From NCBI GenBank assembly GCA_013398275.1, contig VZSE01012476.1, forward strand, positions 1,012,580 to 1,076,579: a DNA stretch of 64,000 bases, read 5' to 3'. Positions 1-10,848 of the stretch are shown here, piece after piece. This DNA comes from Promerops cafer. Lineage: Eukaryota > Chordata > Aves > Passeriformes > Nectariniidae. The translations under genes were made by a program, and so were the position numbers. The notes beneath the pieces were generated by a model that saw only the letters and a list, made by a program, of their open reading frames with translations, made no database searches and was not told the DNA's origin. The first letter of the stretch is position 1. Each line of letters starts with the position of its first letter.

Positions 1-37
1 AGCAGAACAAAAACCAGAGGAATAATGGTGAAAAAGG

Positions 38-96
38 AGGTGGTGGTGCTGGTGGTGGTGGTGCTGGTGGTGGTGCTGGTGGTGGTGGTGGTGGTG
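38..96. repeat. (GGT)n-type trinucleotide repeat
   Basis: An imperfect GGT/GCT trinucleotide tract of about 59 bp: runs of GGT are interrupted three times by GCT. It makes a valine/leucine run in one forward frame, but that frame is only 61 codons long and loses any protein-like character after the repeat. I read it as a microsatellite, not a coding tract. It lies at the left window edge, so its full flank on that side is not visible. Confidence 0.9.
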
Positions 97-1350
97 AAAA
101 AGAGATGGATGATGGGGAATGGTCCTCACTGGCCTTGGTACAGCTTCCCCTTGCCCCACACTGGCCCCTGCAACCCCAGCACCAGCTCCCCCTGCCCCAC
201 TGCCTCCTGAGGACAGCACCAGGGCTGCAAGGCTCCCTGCAATGTCAGCACTGTGCAGCTGCTTTAATAAGTAACTGCTCTTAATTCATTAACTCTCCAA
301 GATTAGCAGAAGACGCACGCTGCAGCCAAGACCAACAGAGCCAAATAAACTCAGAGTTTTCACGCCAAGTCACAGAGTTATACCTAGCCAACAGAATTTT
401 TTTTAAATGAGGAAAACATTCACTAAGTACTTTTCATTCTTCAGACCTTTGCAAAACCCTCTGTAGGATTTGCTTTAAACAAGGCTTCTCCCAGAGCAAG
501 CGCCAACACAAAACGTGATGAAGGCTTTTTATTTTAATGACATTATTTTTAATTGCATAAAAAAGTGGATTCTCAGCAAAAAGTCAGTTTCAAATTCATC
601 TGTGAATAAAAGCAGCAAAGAGCTACCAGACCTAGTGAAAAACTGCCAGGGTGGATGTGGGTGGAAAGGAGATTCTTCAAGGAAATCCTCTGATACCAAC
701 TGCCCTGGTTTGAGGGACCAGCCCTGCCTGCATGGGGCATAGCATGTACCCAAAAATGCCACTCCACTGAGCACTTGCAACCTCTTTACGTCCATTAATA
801 TGATGGTCACTGCAAGAGGGTTCTGTTATGCTGCAAGTCCAAACAAATGCAGTCTTGTGTTAATGATTTCATGCTCGCTTAACTTCGCTGCCAGGCACCA
901 GGCAGGTCAAGAGCCCTCTGCGTTCCCATGGATGCACTTTGCATTAACGAACTGCTGGCCAGGAAATAATAAGTTAGAGAGTTTCCATGAAACCAGTCTG
1001 GCCTTAAGATACGTATGTACACAAAGCCATGAGGAGATACCACACACACAGATTGTAAGAGGACTTGCAAAGAGACACCATCCATTAGAAGCAATGGGAG
1101 GTGGCCAACACAGTCCCTTCTCCTGGGAGTCCTCCTTCCACTCCAGCCCTGCCCAGCAAGTTGCTACACAAGCTCATCCCAGCTCCCTGCCCCACCAGCC
1201 ACTGCATAAACCCATTTCCAGTTCAGTGGGCACTGGGACCTCAGAGAGACCTCTGCTGTGGTCCATTGCCCCAGGGTGATCACTTACCAGTGCTGGGGCT
1301 GCCAGCCAGTCAAAACTGAAGAGTGCTCTGGGGCAGACCCACGTATCAGA

Positions 1351-1366
1351 GTGCTGGATCCAGCAC
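1351..1366. repeat. 16-bp perfect palindrome
   Basis: The sequence GTGCTGGATCCAGCAC equals its own reverse complement, with a BamHI-type GGATCC centre. The symmetry stops abruptly on both sides (A opposite A). Perfect 16-bp palindromes are uncommon by chance in a window of this size but do occur. No function is evident. Confidence 0.85.
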
Positions 1367-2473
1367 ACACACCAGGCACAGCACCTGTGCACATCGCATC
1401 CCTGGCGCTGAAACAAAACACCCTGCACTTTTGACAGGAATAAAAATAGCAAGCTAATCCCAAGAACTCAATATTATAGCTGTTCCTTAAGAAACTCCCC
1501 CAAAGTCTGTGCTTTCCAAGTGGTAAATGTATTATTTACCTAAAGAAATCGTATTACTATTACAGATCCAATATACATTAACATAAGCTTTGTATGAAAT
1601 TTGTATGAATGCATTCCTCTACCTGAGCTTAGACACTAAGATGCCAATAGTTTCTTCAAATAAAAAGGCAGAGGTATGAAGGCTGACAGAAAGCTCATCT
1701 TTTAAATATTCAAAAAGTCCTCAGGGAATTATAAAACTCAAGAACTACAGTGCATTATTTCACAAAAGAAAAGGTAAGGAAAAAGTAGTTTTTCTTATAA
1801 AAGGTGACACACAGTAAAGTGTAATTCACACAGTATAAGAACATAAAACCATGAATAATAACCTAGAATTAAGTACCTATAGAAGTTATTATTAGGGGAA
1901 ATCGCAGATTTTCTTTTAACTATGAATTTGGAAAATTCTAAAAAGAACTTGAAAAGTGACAGGACCTTATTAAGAGAATTTTCTCCCAAGTGCAGCTCCT
2001 TTTAAAAAGCCTTGAGAGTAAGAATTTATCTGTACCTTCCAGGACTCAGAAAAACAGAAAACAGTGAAAATTGGGAAGGAAGGTGATCATGGCAATCCTT
2101 GGTGAGGTGGGCTGGGACAGTGCCAGCCTTCTGTGAGTGGTTGCAACCTCTGTGTCTTGGCTGTCCCAGTCCTCTGTGCAACATCCTAGTGACAAACCCC
2201 CTCCTGAGGTAGTTCTGCCTAACATGCTGTGACAGAGGAGCACAAAGCCCCAGTGTAAACCAGTGTTGCTGCTGGAGAGGATGCTCTGGCCTTCTTTACC
2301 ACCTGCAGCTGCTCTTTCCTCTCTCGTCTGCTCCTGCCAGCAGGAATATTTGGATGCTGCGCAGTGAGCTGGATCAGGGAACTAACCCATATGAAAATTA
2401 ACCCAAGACGAAGTATAATTCATTTCCCTTTGATTTTGCTCCCTCATGAAGCTGGGCAAACCCCAGAAGTGGC

Positions 2474-2501
2474 AGGAGAGGGAAAGGAGAGGGAGAAAAA
2501 G
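2474..2501. repeat. Polypurine tract
   Basis: A 28-base uninterrupted purine run on the + strand, built from GGAGAGGG and GGAGA words, is partly mirror-symmetric. Such runs can in principle adopt triplex (H-DNA) structure. The run is short and nothing around it suggests a regulatory role. Confidence 0.7.
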
Positions 2502-4935
2502 CACTGAGAGCAATACATGGGGTAAGGAGATCAGGATCCCCTGCCTAGAAGCAATCTGGCAGGACAAGCATAAAAATATTTAAGCCAGAGGCAAAAAAAG
2601 CTTCAAGTCCTTGCCTCTAAATCCTTAGACAGAAATAAATCAGATGGGAAGTTTATATTTTACATCACTGCCCCAAACTCAGTGCAAGCAAGTTTCTGTG
2701 AGGTGGCAGGAGAACGGAGGCTGGTGTTGAGTGGGACTAGACCAGCCATCTCTGTGGATCCAAATAAATCCTGCTGGCACAGAGGACACAGCACCACACC
2801 ACCACAGCACTTGGGAGAGCCAGTGGCACGTGTCAACACTCAGGGGGACCCCCGAAGTTCAACTGTTGTTTGAGCCCAAATGCTCAGCCCACACCTGCTC
2901 CACCTTGCTTGGGTGACGCTGCATTCATTGCAAGACAATCCATCCTGTAATGAGGACTGTCAGAACCATAATGCTACCACTGGATGGAAGTCTCCCTGTA
3001 TACTGCAGGTAAAGCTTTTTTCTTGTCTCTCCTTTGCTTTTCAGTCACTTTCCACCACGTGTTTTTTCCAACCATATCCCTTGTGTGACAACATGATGTT
3101 TTAGTTTGTCAGCTTTTTTTGACACTTTGGCAAACAAGCCACTCCTGATAAACATGACTTCCCTGCAGAAATTACAACTCTGCACCCTGTGCCATTTATG
3201 GCTGTCATATGACTCTGAGAGCAAACTTTACAGAAAACCCTGAAAATCAAATCCTTCCATTCACTAGCTTTTAGGACTATTATCCTATCTATCCATTTCT
3301 GTCTTTTCTTGCTCTAATCTATTATTCCTTTCTTCTTGAAACCTCCTCATAAAAACTCTCCAATGTTTGTAACCCATTATCCATAAAGAAAGGGTACATT
3401 TCAAAACACCAATACATTTGGGATAGAATTAGAGAGAAGTGGATTTTCATAGCCAACTTCCATATGGCAGAGAATTTAGCTCCCTGACTTTGTGTCTGCC
3501 ATTGAGATATGCAAGCTGCTGTCAGGTGTGTAGACTGATGAGGTTTACAGTATTGGAGTGGGGGCTCATTATAAACATACTAATTAGTACCATGAGGGTG
3601 GCAAATGCAGCACTTCTGACAATGTGAGTACTAGGTCACAAAAGACAAAAAGCTGTCACTTTAGAGTCCATAATAACATTGCTTATGACGGCCAAACCAG
3701 TGAAGCAGAAAAAAGATTTAATTTTTTTCACTGGATCACTGAACACTTGCCAGAAAGATGGCACTAAAATCCAGGCAGTTAAGTTTTCTAATTCATAGCC
3801 AAGAAGTTTGACCCTAGTTCATAAACCAATAAAATACCAGCATTATATCAAATAGGCTATTTCATATTCAAGAAGCCCTTTTACTAACAGAAGTATTTTC
3901 CCAACACTTTTCCCTCTTTCCACAGTAATTTAGAGTCACTCTAATGAGAGAAAGTTGTGATTCAAACCAGAAAACTTTACATCTTAAGAACTGGCCAAAA
4001 ACCTGTGAGTACCTACATCAATCCAGAAATATTTTCTAATAACTCTAGCATTCAATTAAGCCTTTTGTGTATTTGTTTCTCCTACAGAAATGGCAAAAAG
4101 GAAGAAATGAAAGAGCTGGACTACAGAGGGTAAAATTTTGTATGAGGTACTAAATAATCTCTCAGTTTGCAGCCCATAAAATTGCACAAAAATCAGGCTT
4201 CATATTTTTAAGCTGCAGTGTTTACATAAAATTGAAAAATACTTCACATCAACATCAAAACATAAAATAAGATTATGTCTTCTGTTTGATAATGGTCTTA
4301 CAAAGTAAGAAAATCACTCTTCTTTAATCTTTCTGTTCAGTCTACAATACAATACAGAAAAAGAATGGCAAGATTGTATGCAGAGGCTGCTATGCAAACA
4401 GGGAGCCAAAATCTCATCTGAACCCAAGGTGAAATTCACAGAATTGAGAATGTTTTCTACTTTCAGCTACAACTAGATGTTCTAACTTCCCACTGACAAC
4501 TGTGGAGAATTTGACCTATATTTTCTAAGAGAAAACTCTTCTGGTAATAAAACACGTATTTTTAGATTTCATTCACTCTCTTTGAGCAGCTTAACAGTTT
4601 TAAAATAAAAATACTGTAAAGGCACCCCCCCACCCCGTACCCATATCAGTGAACAGCCCTCCGGGAACACCAGAGCATTAACCTGCCCGATAACTGCATT
4701 AACCTTTCCCTAAAGGACATTTTCTCTGAAACTGTGAAAATCTGCCAACGTGTGGCCACCAGATCACCCCATGCCCTTCTGTTGTGAAAGGGCAGTAATT
4801 ACTGTAAAACAACAGTTTAAGGCAGAGACAACAGCACTGATGATTTAATCAGGGAATTTCCTCATAGGCTCTCCCAGTAGGAAGGACTTATAAACACTGC
4901 TATCCAGAGTCTTTTCAAAGTCAGGAATAACAAAT

Positions 4936-5009
4936 ATTAATTATCTTCCGTGGACTACCTTCACGGCTGTGTCTGTAAACTGACATTCAGGAGCCGTGAG
5001 GATTAATTA
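4936..5009. promoter_or_regulatory. Possible regulatory cluster: two ATTAATTA sites and an inverted repeat
   Basis: Two copies of ATTAATTA (4936-4943 and 5002-5009) contain the TAATTA core bound by many homeodomain proteins. Between them is a perfect 8-bp inverted repeat containing CpG: TCACGGCT at 4961-4968 and AGCCGTGA at 4992-4999, separated by 23 bases. Two CpG-containing arms are notable in otherwise CpG-poor flanks, because methylated CpG decays unless retained. The regulatory reading is inference only; in AT-rich DNA, ATTAATTA is not rare. Cross-species conservation would be the deciding evidence. Confidence 0.3.
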
Positions 5010-6288
5010 CAAGTAATGAAGCTCACTTCTGCATCGCACAGTTAAACACAACTCCCTGCAAATGAGTTTGACCTTTCCAGCACCACATGCTCTGGAATTC
5101 CTTGCTCAGAAGAGGATTACCTGCAGCCAGCATCTTCACATGGGAACCAGGATCACGTTTGAGACAGGCTAGGAATCTGGCTCTAAATTTGGGCTTTAAA
5201 AAAAACAAAATAGATATTTGACAGGAGGCCATCTTTTAGCAGATGACACCATGTGAGCCACTGACAGCTTAACAGGCTTCCTGTGGAAAATTCTCAATAA
5301 CACGTGTGCAGACTTGTGCATACATGGGAAAGGTGCATCTGCACTATCACACAGCTCACTATAGAGAGGCCTGGGCTGTGAAGCTTGAAGCTACCCCAAC
5401 ATCAGATTGTAACAAGATTAAGATCACTGCAAGACTGAACTAAAGAGTGGATATATTATTGACAAACTATTCAGTCCTAGTAGCACACTGAGAAACATTC
5501 CCATATATTCAAGTTATGCCATTAAACAAGTAACAGGATGAAATTTTATCATGCCTTCCATGGTGGTATTTTGGAAAAGAAGCAAGGTCATAGGATTAAA
5601 CAGCAATATTTTGCAAAATGAACATGAAAAATTGTATCTAATGTAATTATTGGTTTGGAGACACATGACTTTTGTAAGTCAGTCATGTCAGAACACACCT
5701 TCTGCATTTTTGCTGGTATCTGAGATGCTGCAGCCTGGAGTTTATGGACACACAGAATATAAAAGAAAGCATTCATCAAAAGATCTCATTGGCCTCAAAC
5801 ATACATTTTGTGTCACCATTTGAACAAAGAAATGTGTTATGAAAGTGGTAGGAAATTAGAAAAAAAATTAATGCTTTAAAGTTTTTCCACAGACATGCTG
5901 ATTCAAAAAATCATGTCTTAAAAGTCACATTTGACATCAGAATTTAATGACCCTGATAAACTTAATCCCCACAAGCAAAGAGAGTCACTTCCTTGCCCTG
6001 GAGAATGTGGACTGCCTCCTCCTTTAATGTGCTCACTTCTAAGGCTGGGAACTTCCTGGCTGCTGACGAGTATTTGCAGGTCAGTTTGCATTTTCATAGA
6101 CTTTAGTTGCTGCCTTAAGTCATCGCTCCCAGCAGAGAAGAAACAGTTTTAAATGCCACAAAATTGACAATCTCCACTCTAGCAGAGGAAAACCACTAAA
6201 TCTGACATCACTTCTCATCACCTACGCTTTATAGGTCAGACGTGTCCAACTGCAAGTTAAGATTAAAAGTGGCTTGCTACTAATCTTA
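5010..6288. other. Unannotated DNA, no gene seen
   Basis: AT-rich sequence with scattered short open frames (maximum 73 codons), none with a recognisable motif. There are no simple repeats of note and no CR1 tail. I see nothing functional that can be supported. Confidence 0.55.
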
Positions 6289-6326
6289 GCACAGACATTA
6301 GTGCTGCTCTAATACACTGTCTGTGC
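6289..6326. repeat. Stem-loop, 9-bp perfect arms
   Basis: GCACAGACA (6289-6297) and TGTCTGTGC (6318-6326) are exact reverse complements separated by 20 bases. Pairing does not extend outward. The structure lies about 140 bp left of the assembly gap. A 9-bp stem with a 20-base loop is weak evidence of function by itself. Confidence 0.7.
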
Positions 6327-6468
6327 AGCAGGGTGGGAGATGAAATAATCAGCTATCTGGCTGGCCTCTGACCTTGGCTTGGAAATGTGTGGGGGTGGGA
6401 GCAGCATTAAAAACATATTTAATGATCTCTGCCCGTTTGAGTCAAGTTTAGTAATAATTAACAAAAAA

Positions 6469-6577
6469 NNNNNNNNNNNNNNNNNNNNNNNNNNNNNNNN
6501 NNNNNNNNNNNNNNNNNNNNNNNNNNNNNNNNNNNNNNNNNNNNNNNNNNNNNNNNNNNNNNNNNNNNNNNNNNNNN
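6469..6577. other. Assembly gap (109 N)
   Basis: A run of 109 undetermined bases. The left flank ends in a run of A residues, which suggests a low-complexity stretch or a short-read scaffold join. The N count may be an estimate and not a measured length. Frames running through the gap are meaningless. Confidence 0.99.
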
Positions 6578-7504
6578 TTTATACAAGACCTCTCGAAACT
6601 GGCATGTCTCCCGCTTTGTCTTGTGGCTGCTAGCATGACTTGGGATTCACTGTTCACAGCAGCTTTAAAAAATTTTAATGAATAATTACACAAGCCAGTT
6701 TTCCATATCACTTTAACTTCATCAATATTATTACCTTTGGAGATATTCACGTAGACATCCCACTGGAGCATTTAAATAAAGGCCAAGGATAACATATTTG
6801 GATCTATAAATTTAACACGGAACCATTTCCGGTGATTTCCCTACGGATCTGTTCCCTGGGTGCATTTTTTTTTAAACAGAAACAGAGATCTATCACAAAT
6901 AAAGAAGCAAGATGAAATAGTCTTTTTCCTTCTGTGCATCTAAGTGAATGCAGATGTCTGCAAATTATTAAAATTTCTTGGAAAACCAGTGACCATTACA
7001 AAAACCTTTTGCACCCCTTGATGAACAAAAAAGCCATCACCGAGTTGTGAACCAAATTTATAGAGCAGAAATACTTGTCGACTTCATTTGGGGAAAAAGG
7101 TCTGAGGTGTAAGAAAAACCCAAAGATAATGATTTACATCATATAGAACCCCTCAGTCCCATTCTCTTTTAATTACCTTCATCACATTGGAGACAATGGG
7201 CTTTTTGTTTCGTTCTTTCAACTTCTTGGACTGAGTCCTGATGCCCTATTAACCACTGCAAATAACAGTGAAGGGATAACTAGCCTTATTAAGAATTAGC
7301 TCAATTCACCATTTCTCCGCTCGAAGTATCGAATCTGAACTATCCTGCCAAACCACCCGCTGATCACAAACATGGGAAAACCATGTTAGTGGTAAAAAGA
7401 AAAGGTCTGACGTATTACCACCATCCCAAACAACCACGGCAGAGCAGCTCCTTGCTGCTGCTGAAAGGGGAAATGCTGCTGGGAGTCAGCTCAAGGTCGG
7501 CCGC

Positions 7505-7505
<1 letters not shown>
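6578..7505. other. Unannotated DNA, CpG-richer toward its right end
   Basis: No gene is recognisable. From about 7310 onward CpG becomes clearly more frequent than in surrounding sequence (roughly a dozen by hand count over 7310-7680), with a TGACGT CRE-like half site near 7409. A 7-bp inverted repeat (AACATGG at 7369-7375, CCATGTT at 7381-7387, loop GAAAA) also lies here. Higher CpG next to the (GCT)12 tract could mean an unmethylated regulatory element or simply a younger insertion. The sequence alone does not separate these. Confidence 0.4.

Positions 7506-7541
<36 letters not shown>
7506..7541. repeat. (GCT)12 / (AGC)12 trinucleotide repeat
   Basis: Twelve uninterrupted GCT units on the + strand (AGC/CAG on the minus strand), preceded by GCCGCC and with several more GCTGCTG words at about 7449-7480. 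CAG/CTG tracts of this purity are prone to length change and form slipped hairpins. No open frame of useful length contains it, so there is no support for a polyglutamine, polyalanine or polyserine coding tract. It sits in a locally CpG-richer patch. Confidence 0.95.
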
Positions 7542-7543
<2 letters not shown>

Positions 7544-8794
7544 TTAGAATGCAGAGCTAGTTTAAGCACAGATGCGATTCGAAAAACCTGCACAGATGGT
7601 TTTTGCCAGTGACTCTTCAATAAGTTACATTTATATTCACTTAAGCTTGGTGTAAAACAGCAACATTATCGTTAAAATTAATGAATTCATGCTTTGGTTT
7701 CCTGTAATACTTATTTTGCTGTTGACTGACTTACCTACTTCTGCACTGTCTATTAGACAACAGAAGGCAAATTTTCACCATCCAGAATATTCTCAGTTAT
7801 CTAAAATTCTTCACTAAATAGGAATGTTTATTACCATGAAGGAGCTGTGGTTAAAATAAAACAAACAGATTTCCTGGGAGAAAGATGGCCTAAGTTTGAA
7901 GTGCAAGTACAGACATAATCCTAATAAGGTTATGTTTGGTTCAAACCAGTGGCTGTAGCCTACACATGAACAAAACAGCCTAATCCCACGCTTGATGCCA
8001 ATGCAGGCCTGGCAATAGAAATAATTTAGATATTCAGCTTTAGGTAACCCACAGCTCAGTTCAGCATGGAAACTGTGACTAGCTCCTGCCTTAAGTCATT
8101 CAGCTAAAGAAAAAGGTTCATTTCCTAAAGAGAAGAACACTGCAGGTATCCATGTGCCATTTGTTTTCCATTTCCCTGAACTGCCAGGTGACAAAGAAAT
8201 CAGTGTAGTCTTATGGGATTTTTCCTGGTGCCCAGGCCTGGCTGGCTGGGAAGACCACCCATCAGCACCCCTGTAAACTGTTGGGGAGATCTCAGCCCAG
8301 AACGCCTCTTGAACCTCTTTCCCCTCCTCTGTTAAATCACTCTGACAGTTGACCACAAGGGCCGGGGCAGCAATCATCACTCCAAATAACACCAGCCACA
8401 GTGCACAACCCTGCAGCTGCCCCTTGCCCTAATCTCACCCCCCTGCCTTACATTTGGACTACAACCATGCCTGAATATGTAACCTTTATGTAGCTAGGTT
8501 ATCTAGGGATTTTTCCTTCAATATTCCTTGAATATTTTATTCTGCGAGCACCGTTCCCAGTAATTGAATAATCCAATAATTCTCAGCAGTGACATACAGC
8601 TTAGTTTCTTTCTAATTTGAGCATGATGATGCCTCATAAATGAACTGGGGCAAGCCAAAAAGTAAAGGCGTTTCAGGCAGTAATGAAATCTAAAATGCTC
8701 GCCTGCATCTATTTATTAATGTCACTGTGGAGCAAAAAAGCAATAGAGCATCAAAATGAAACACTGCATCTGCAGCTCGCCTATCGCCTATCAC

Positions 8795-8796
<2 letters not shown>
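7542..8796. other. Unannotated DNA, no gene seen
   Basis: AT-rich DNA with no recognisable exon or repeat family. The longest frame (8096-8392, minus strand, 98 codons) is unlike any protein I know. A perfect 10-bp CCAGGCCTGG palindrome near 8231 is the only local symmetry I noticed. Confidence 0.55.

Positions 8797-8825
<29 letters not shown>
8797..8825. repeat. (AC)n dinucleotide microsatellite
   Basis: About 14 uninterrupted AC units, followed by AGTG. It is a standard vertebrate dinucleotide repeat and is likely to vary in length between individuals. Confidence 0.97.
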
Positions 8826-8827
<2 letters not shown>

Positions 8828-9950
8828 GTTAATCAAAGGCTGCAGTACAGGTTTCTTTTTTTGAGCCTTTCTGCATTATTTCATGTGTAACCCAGACTAA
8901 GATGCTCTGATAAAAGCTCAGTAGAAAAATGTCTGAGCAGCCTGCCAAAAACCACACAGACTTGGCCTGTGGACAAAGCACAAATACACAACTGTGGAAA
9001 GGAAAACAAAAATGAGGACAGAAAGCCAACTACTCTTTCATTTTGTGATATGGAAAATAGAAGGATGTTTTTCAGCAGCTGATTGCTTAGATGAAATGTT
9101 TAAAACTTGCATCAGAACCAACTGTTGTTCAGAATCAGAACCATGCTGGAGATCACTGGGATCCTGATTGTGAACATCACGTGAGCAGAGAAAAGGGTTA
9201 CAAGGACCTCTGAAACAGTTCCTCCCCACCAAGAGTAACTACTAACCTTTGGGGAGCAAAACATTTCCTAGGAGTAAAGCCTCCAAGAGATAGTCACAGA
9301 CCTGTGCTACACCTGTTTGAGTTTCTATTATGAAAGAGCAGGAAGGCATCTTGACACTGAGCCAGATTTTTGAGAAGAATGCATACAAAGTACCTCTCTG
9401 CACAGCAAAATACCATTTCTCTGTATCTCAGGGTTAGCCATTTGTTAACAACTTTTTTTTCTGAAAACATCCGGATCAGACAGCTTCAGTCTAATGCAGT
9501 GTCCCTCCTCTAGTTTGCACAGTCCTGAAGAACTCCACTGTTACAGTACAGTGCTTTCCAGGAATTCATATACATTTACTTATAGCTAGATTTATAGAAG
9601 AAAATTTCATGTTGATCAGCTGACAGTACTATCCATGCAAAGCAACAGAATGTCTCTATTTTGACATCAGTATGATATGAGAAATGCTATTTCAACTGAG
9701 AAGGGAAAGTCAGAAGACAGGCAGAAAGAATGAGATCATGAGCCCTTCCCTTAACAGCAATGAACTGCCAGAGTGGAATAAGACTGATGGATTTGGGTAC
9801 TACCTTTGTAATACATTTGTGTACATTGGTGTTTCCAGGTAGACAGGCTACCCAGCCTTCTCCTGAAAGAGAGAATATCTTGGGGAAAAGAAACAAAACC
9901 AGCTAATCAGAGCTTTACTGTCTTCTTCTTTTCTGGCTGAACCTTCCCCA
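8826..9950. other. Unannotated DNA, no gene seen
   Basis: Nothing recognisable apart from short chance open frames (69 codons at most). No transposon end, hairpin or CpG cluster was noticed. Confidence 0.55.
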
Positions 9951-10027
9951 CCCAAACAAACAGGCAAACCAAACCAAACCAAACCAACCAAACAAACAAA
10001 CCCCAACCAACCAACCAAACAAACAAA
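9951..10027. repeat. (AAACC)n / (AACC)n A/C-rich repeat
   Basis: An imperfect array of AAACC, AACC and AAAC units on the + strand. A/C-rich tracts of this kind are common in bird introns and intergenic regions, possibly grown from oligo-A tails of retroelements. A second, longer tract begins about 650 bp to the right. Confidence 0.9.
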
Positions 10028-10624
10028 TTTCCATGCTATTCAAGTCCTTCATTTGAATTTAAAAAATTATCCAATTTACTTTCTTTTTTATATTTTTACA
10101 TTTTTGCATCATTTAGTTTATATCAACATAAACAGTTTTGAAAACACTGAAGCAATTCTGTAGCTCTGTTTTACCTTGAGCTGCAGCTTTTGTTAAATAA
10201 TGAACTAAAGCAATTTACTTTATCTTGATGTCTACATTGCTGGATGGTCATTGCAAACTAGACCCATTTGGAAAATCTCCCAGAGTAAAAAGGCTAGCTG
10301 CCCTCTTTCCTGGCATTTATCTCTCCTATCTCCTTGAAAGGCACTTTTTCACCAACCCTCTTCTCTTCCATCACATAACAGGAGCAAAAAATAATTACAC
10401 CATACCTTGCTGCATACAGGGTTCACATACTTAATATAGTGATGACCCAAGAGGCATTTATCCTATCATTGAAGTTCATTAAAATACACCAACTAAAGAA
10501 GCAATGAATAGCAAAAAACCTTGACAATTTCAAATTAAATGACAGGAATTAAATAACTTTCTTATGCCTTATTATGGTAACACCTGACACTGCCTATCAA
10601 AAGCCAGAAGTCTTCACACAAGGA
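10028..10624. other. Unannotated DNA between two A/C-rich tracts
   Basis: AT-rich sequence without recognisable genes. It is bounded by A/C-rich tracts on both sides in the same orientation. Confidence 0.5.
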
Positions 10625-10656
10625 ACCACAAGAAAACTTGACCACAAGAAAACTTG
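10625..10656. repeat. Perfect 16-bp tandem duplication
   Basis: The unit ACCACAAGAAAACTTG occurs twice head to tail (10625-10640 and 10641-10656), followed by a further ACC. It directly precedes the A/C-rich tract starting near 10679. Replication slippage is the simplest explanation, and the absence of mismatches suggests the duplication is recent or maintained. Confidence 0.95.
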
Positions 10657-10678
10657 ACCTTTTATCATTCACTGTTAA

Positions 10679-10848
10679 AAAAGCCCCCCAAAACCAAAAC
10701 CAACCAACCAACCAACCAACCAAAACCCCCAAAAACCAAAAAACAAACACAAACCAAAAAACCAAACCAAACCATACAAAACAAAAAAACACCACCACAA
10801 CAACAACAGCAACAAAAAATCCACTCACCAAAAAAAACCCACAAAAAA
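10679..10848. repeat. Long A/C-rich low-complexity tract
   Basis: About 170 bp made almost wholly of A and C on the + strand: (AACC)n, then AAAACC words, then an ACC/ACA/ACAGCA stretch. Four overlapping frames, two on each strand (80, 83, 99 and 66 codons), run through it as low-complexity peptides (Q/N/P/T/K-rich, or W/F/V/G-rich on the other strand). They are artefacts of composition, not genes. Confidence 0.92.

Larger units (their letters stand above)
97..4935. other. Unannotated AT-rich DNA, no gene seen
   Basis: No exon, RNA gene or clear transposon is recognisable here. The longest open frame (800-1279, + strand, 159 codons) has no recognisable domain, overlaps opposite-strand frames of similar size, and ends in a C/T-rich stretch (about 1100-1290) that favours chance open frames. 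Visible local structure is limited to a 16-bp perfect palindrome at 1351-1366, a 28-base purine-only run at 2474-2501, and a short C-rich patch at about 4623-4637. CpG is sparse throughout. This is consistent with intergenic or intronic avian DNA; old decayed repeats may be hidden in it but cannot be called by eye. Confidence 0.6.

Noticed and set aside
25..210. Valine-rich 61-codon frame
   Set aside because: It is only the translation of the GGT repeat.
800..1279. 159-codon + strand frame as a possible gene
   Set aside because: Sequence is not protein-like, ends in C/T-rich DNA and is overlapped by opposite-strand frames.
2200..2220. let-7-like TGAGGTAGT word
   Set aside because: The match stops after nine bases and there is no precursor-like fold around it.
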